DNA from: Streptomyces sp. NBC_01232
Lineage (GTDB): Bacteria; Actinomycetota; Actinomycetes; Streptomycetales; Streptomycetaceae
Assembly: GCF_035989885.1 (NCBI RefSeq)
Contig: NZ_CP108518.1
Location: 7,183,001-7,247,000, forward strand
Direction of reading: 5' to 3'
DNA: 64,000 nucleotides
Position 1 is the stretch's first letter, and every line of letters starts with the position of its first letter. Of the stretch, positions 61,650-64,000 are shown piece by piece. A program made the translations under genes and the position numbers. Below the pieces are notes generated by a model, which was not told the DNA's origin, did not search any database, and saw nothing but the letters and a program-made list of their open reading frames with translations.

Positions 61650-63221
61650 ATGGCAGAGCACCGTTTCCGCATCGGGGCAGCAGCTGCCGCGACCGCTCTG
61701 GGATTCCTGACAGCACTGGCCCCGAGTCCGGTGGGCGCCGCACCGCCCCGCACCGGTGCCACCGGTGTCGATGGCACCGGGCCCGGCAAGGCCCCCGCGT
61801 CACGCTTCGTACCGGGTCCCTGCCCCAGGACGCCTGAGCCGATCGAAGCGCTGGCCACCGCCCGGTGCGGATTCCTGGAGGTCCCGGAGAACCGCACCGG
61901 CCCCGGCGGCCGGACCATCCGGCTGGCCGTGGCGGTCATCCCGGCCACCTCCGCGAACCCGGCCCGGGATCCCGTGGTGTTCATGTCGGGCGGCCCCGGT
62001 GGTGAGACCTTCGACGACATCCCGTTCCTGGTCTCCTCCGGCCTGAACCGGGATCGCGACCTGATCATCATGGCCCAGCGCGGCAATCTCTACGACAAGC
62101 CCGACCTCGCCTGCCCGGAGCTGGACCGCTTCTACGCCACGTCCGTGGGGCTCCCCTCCTACGCGCCGCAGACGGAACGGCTCCTGCTCGACGCGGTGAA
62201 GCAGTGCCGGGACCGTCTGACCGCCGACGGGACCGACCTGAGTGCCTACAACAGCACCGAGAACGCCGCCGACTTCGCCGACCTGCGCACGGCGCTCGGC
62301 ATCGAGCAGTGGAACGTCTACGGCCACTCCTACGGCAGCAACCTGGCCATGACCTACCTGCGCCTGCACCCCCAGGGGATCCGCGCGGTCGCGCTCGATT
62401 CCATCGCCCCTCCCCAGTCCGTCTCCCTGCCCTTCGCCTGGACCGGCGCCCGGGAGGGCCTCGACCACCTCTACAAGGCATGCGCTGCGGAGCCCCGTTG
62501 CAAGAGCCGCTATCCGGACCTCGAGCGCACCCTGAACGAGCAGGTGCGAAAGCTGGAAGCCCGGCCGCTGACGCTGAACGTCCGGCCGCCGCAGGGCGGA
62601 GACCCGGTGAAGGTCGTCCTCGACGGCGGCGCGCTGGTGAACCTGCTGGTCGCCAAGGCGATTCCGTTCGCCGACGTCCCGGCGGCGATCGACGAACTCC
62701 GCAGCGGACGTCCGGAGCGCTTCGCCCGGGCCCGCGCCGCCGGTTCGCTCCAGGTCGTCGGCCAGACCGCCCACGGTCTGACGAATTCGGTGGTGTGCAG
62801 CGAGTGGGTGCCGGATCACTCGGCGTCCGACGTGCTGAAGGCGGGCCGCGAGGCGTTCCCCGACTGGCCGGAGCCGGTCCTGGCCCAGGCGCCTCAACTG
62901 GCCTTCCAGGAACAGGTGTGCCGGGTCTGGAACGTCCCGGACCGCACCGCCACGCAGCGGGTGGCTCCCGTGAGCTCGGTGCCGACGCTCTTCCTCAACG
63001 GGACGTTCGACATGAAGACCGGGGCGAGCTGGGCGCAGAGGACGGCCCGTACGCTGCCCCGATCGGCCACCGTGCAGATCCCCGGCATCGGGCACTGGGT
63101 GGTCCCGCAGTCGCCCTGCGCCCAGAAGGTGCTGGCGTCCTTCCTCACCCGTCCGACCGCGCCCGACACCGGCTGCGTGGCGAGCCTCAGGTGGGAACCG
63201 TTCACGATCATCCCGAAGTGA
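61650..63221 (+). CDS. Exported S33 alpha/beta-hydrolase peptidase (tripeptidyl-aminopeptidase-like)
   Basis: 523 residues. A Sec signal peptide (IGAAAAATALGFLTALAPSPVGAA) is followed by CGFLEVPENRTGPGGRTIRLAVAVIPA, the N-terminal signature of the SlpD/SlpE/TAP group, the oxyanion segment FMSGGPGGETFDD, the nucleophile elbow YGHSYGSNLAMTYLRLHP, and the late catalytic Asp and His in LNGTFDMKTG and IPGIGHWVVPQSPCAQ. Multiple Cys suggest disulfides outside the cell. Such enzymes remove N-terminal peptides from extracellular proteins in mycelial degradation. It is followed 12 bases later by a close paralogue, a tandem duplication. Confidence 0.88.
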   Translation: MAEHRFRIGAAAAATALGFLTALAPSPVGAAPPRTGATGVDGTGPGKAPASRFVPGPCPRTPEPIEALATARCGFLEVPENRTGPGGRTIRLAVAVIPATSANPARDPVVFMSGGPGGETFDDIPFLVSSGLNRDRDLIIMAQRGNLYDKPDLACPELDRFYATSVGLPSYAPQTERLLLDAVKQCRDRLTADGTDLSAYNSTENAADFADLRTALGIEQWNVYGHSYGSNLAMTYLRLHPQGIRAVALDSIAPPQSVSLPFAWTGAREGLDHLYKACAAEPRCKSRYPDLERTLNEQVRKLEARPLTLNVRPPQGGDPVKVVLDGGALVNLLVAKAIPFADVPAAIDELRSGRPERFARARAAGSLQVVGQTAHGLTNSVVCSEWVPDHSASDVLKAGREAFPDWPEPVLAQAPQLAFQEQVCRVWNVPDRTATQRVAPVSSVPTLFLNGTFDMKTGASWAQRTARTLPRSATVQIPGIGHWVVPQSPCAQKVLASFLTRPTAPDTGCVASLRWEPFTIIPK

Positions 63222-63233
63222 CCGGGAGGGCAG

Positions 63234-64000
63234 ATGGCACGCCCGCACGTACGACGGTTGCGCACCGGGTCGGCCGCAGTGGCGACCGGAATCCTCGTGA
63301 CCGGCTTGCTCTGCGCGCCCGCGAGCGCGCAGGAGGAGACGCCCGGAGGAGCGAGCGGCACGGTCGCCCGGACCGTGGGCGACGCCCGCTACGAGCCGGG
63401 GGCCTGCCCGAATACGCCGGAGCCGATTCCCGAACTCGAGGGGGCCCGCTGCGGAACGCTCACCGTGCCCGAGAACCGCACCGAGCCGGGCGGCAGAACG
63501 ATCAAGCTCGGCGTCGCGATCGTCCCGGCGGCGGCCGCCGACCCGAAGCCAGACCCGATCGTGTGGCTGGCCGGCGGACCCGGCGACAACGCCGTCTGGG
63601 CGGCGAAGAGGGCGGTCGACGGCGGCCTGAACCGCGACCGGGACGTGATCCTCATGTCCCAGCGCGGGACGTACTCGGCCGACCCGGCGCTCACCTGCCG
63701 CAACATCGACGAGTTCGACGCACGCGCGGTCGGCCTCGTCTGGGACGCGCCCTCCACCGGGCGCGAGCACGTCGATGCGACGAAGGCCTGCCGGGAGAAG
63801 CTGGCGGGCAGCGGGGCCGATCTCACCGCCTACAACGGCATCCAGAGCTCCGCCGACCTCGCGGACCTGCGCACCACGCTCGGCCTCGAGGAGTGGAACG
63901 TCTTCGGCCTCTCCTACGGTACCGACCTGGCGCTCACGTACATGCGCCTGCACCCGGAAGGTATCCGGTCGGTCGGCATCGACGGCATCCTGCCACCGTC
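63234..64000 (+). CDS. Second exported S33 peptidase paralogue (partial, runs off window)
   Basis: ATG 63234 follows GGGAGGG and lies 12 bases after the stop of the previous peptidase. The first 255 residues are present: a signal peptide (AAVATGILVTGLLCAPASAQ), the ENRTEPGGRTIKLGVAIVPA signature, WLAGGPGDNAVW as the oxyanion loop and the elbow FGLSYGTDLALTYMRLHPEG. It aligns with the upstream paralogue along its whole visible length, with the NVFGLSYG elbow replacing NVYGHSYG. The catalytic Asp and His lie beyond the window, so completeness cannot be judged. Confidence 0.85.
   Translation, partial: MARPHVRRLRTGSAAVATGILVTGLLCAPASAQEETPGGASGTVARTVGDARYEPGACPNTPEPIPELEGARCGTLTVPENRTEPGGRTIKLGVAIVPAAAADPKPDPIVWLAGGPGDNAVWAAKRAVDGGLNRDRDVILMSQRGTYSADPALTCRNIDEFDARAVGLVWDAPSTGREHVDATKACREKLAGSGADLTAYNGIQSSADLADLRTTLGLEEWNVFGLSYGTDLALTYMRLHPEGIRSVGIDGILPP

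Overview
The window reads as chromosomal DNA of a Streptomyces-type actinomycete. GC content is very high throughout, and GTG and TTG start codons are common. The gene families are typical of the genus: an RskA-type anti-sigma factor, SpoIIE-type phosphatases with PAS/GAF sensors, a DesK-like sensor kinase with a NarL-type regulator, Tat and Sec exported proteins, and a DUF5995 protein. I saw no tRNA, rRNA or CRISPR array. The window is cut in two genes: an ECF sigma factor ends at base 41, and an S33-family exported peptidase runs off the right edge.

Layout. 1-22.4 kb: ordinary regulatory and metabolic genes. These include a sigma/anti-sigma pair, a GNAT enzyme, two large PP2C phosphatases, an MscS channel, an exported pyroglutamyl-peptidase-fold protein, an amidase with a small partner, a metallo-beta-lactamase-fold hydrolase with a TetR regulator and shared operator-like sites, a haloperoxidase-like hydrolase, a convergent two-component pair, an exported class C beta-lactamase-fold enzyme and a lone substrate-binding lipoprotein. 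22.4-37.6 kb: a biosynthetic gene cluster. The right part (29.05-37.56 kb) matches the D-cycloserine (dcs) pathway: DcsA heme N-hydroxylase, DcsB arginase-fold hydrolase, DcsC racemase, DcsD O-ureidoserine synthase, DcsE serine O-acetyltransferase, DcsG ATP-grasp cyclisation enzyme, DcsI Ddl-like ligase and DcsJ exporter, plus an SDR. The left part (23.1-28.9 kb) is a same-strand block not needed for D-cycloserine: an OleC/beta-lactone-synthetase-like adenylating enzyme, a methyltransferase-fold protein, a second-type MetK and an AlaA-type aminotransferase. A MITE sits exactly at the metK stop codon.

37.6-48.3 kb: a compact cassette of intracellular hydrolases around a 1371-residue STAND-type NTPase. 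It holds a non-specific nuclease, an alpha/beta hydrolase, the NTPase, two trypsin-fold proteases (one with a small helical N-terminal domain) and a signal-less protealysin-like metalloprotease on the minus strand, with a metacaspase divergent from them. None of these has an export signal. The combination resembles NTPase-gated conflict or cell-death systems of multicellular bacteria and is the most unusual part of the window.

48.4-61.1 kb: a catalase-like/animal-type heme peroxidase fusion, a TPP enzyme followed by a nitroreductase-like protein, a small exported protein, and a minus-strand group of a trypsin-co-occurring (Trypco1/CU044_2847) protein, a membrane patatin and a translationally coupled pair ending in DUF5995. 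61.6-64 kb: two tandem exported S33 alpha/beta-hydrolase peptidases, the second truncated by the window edge.
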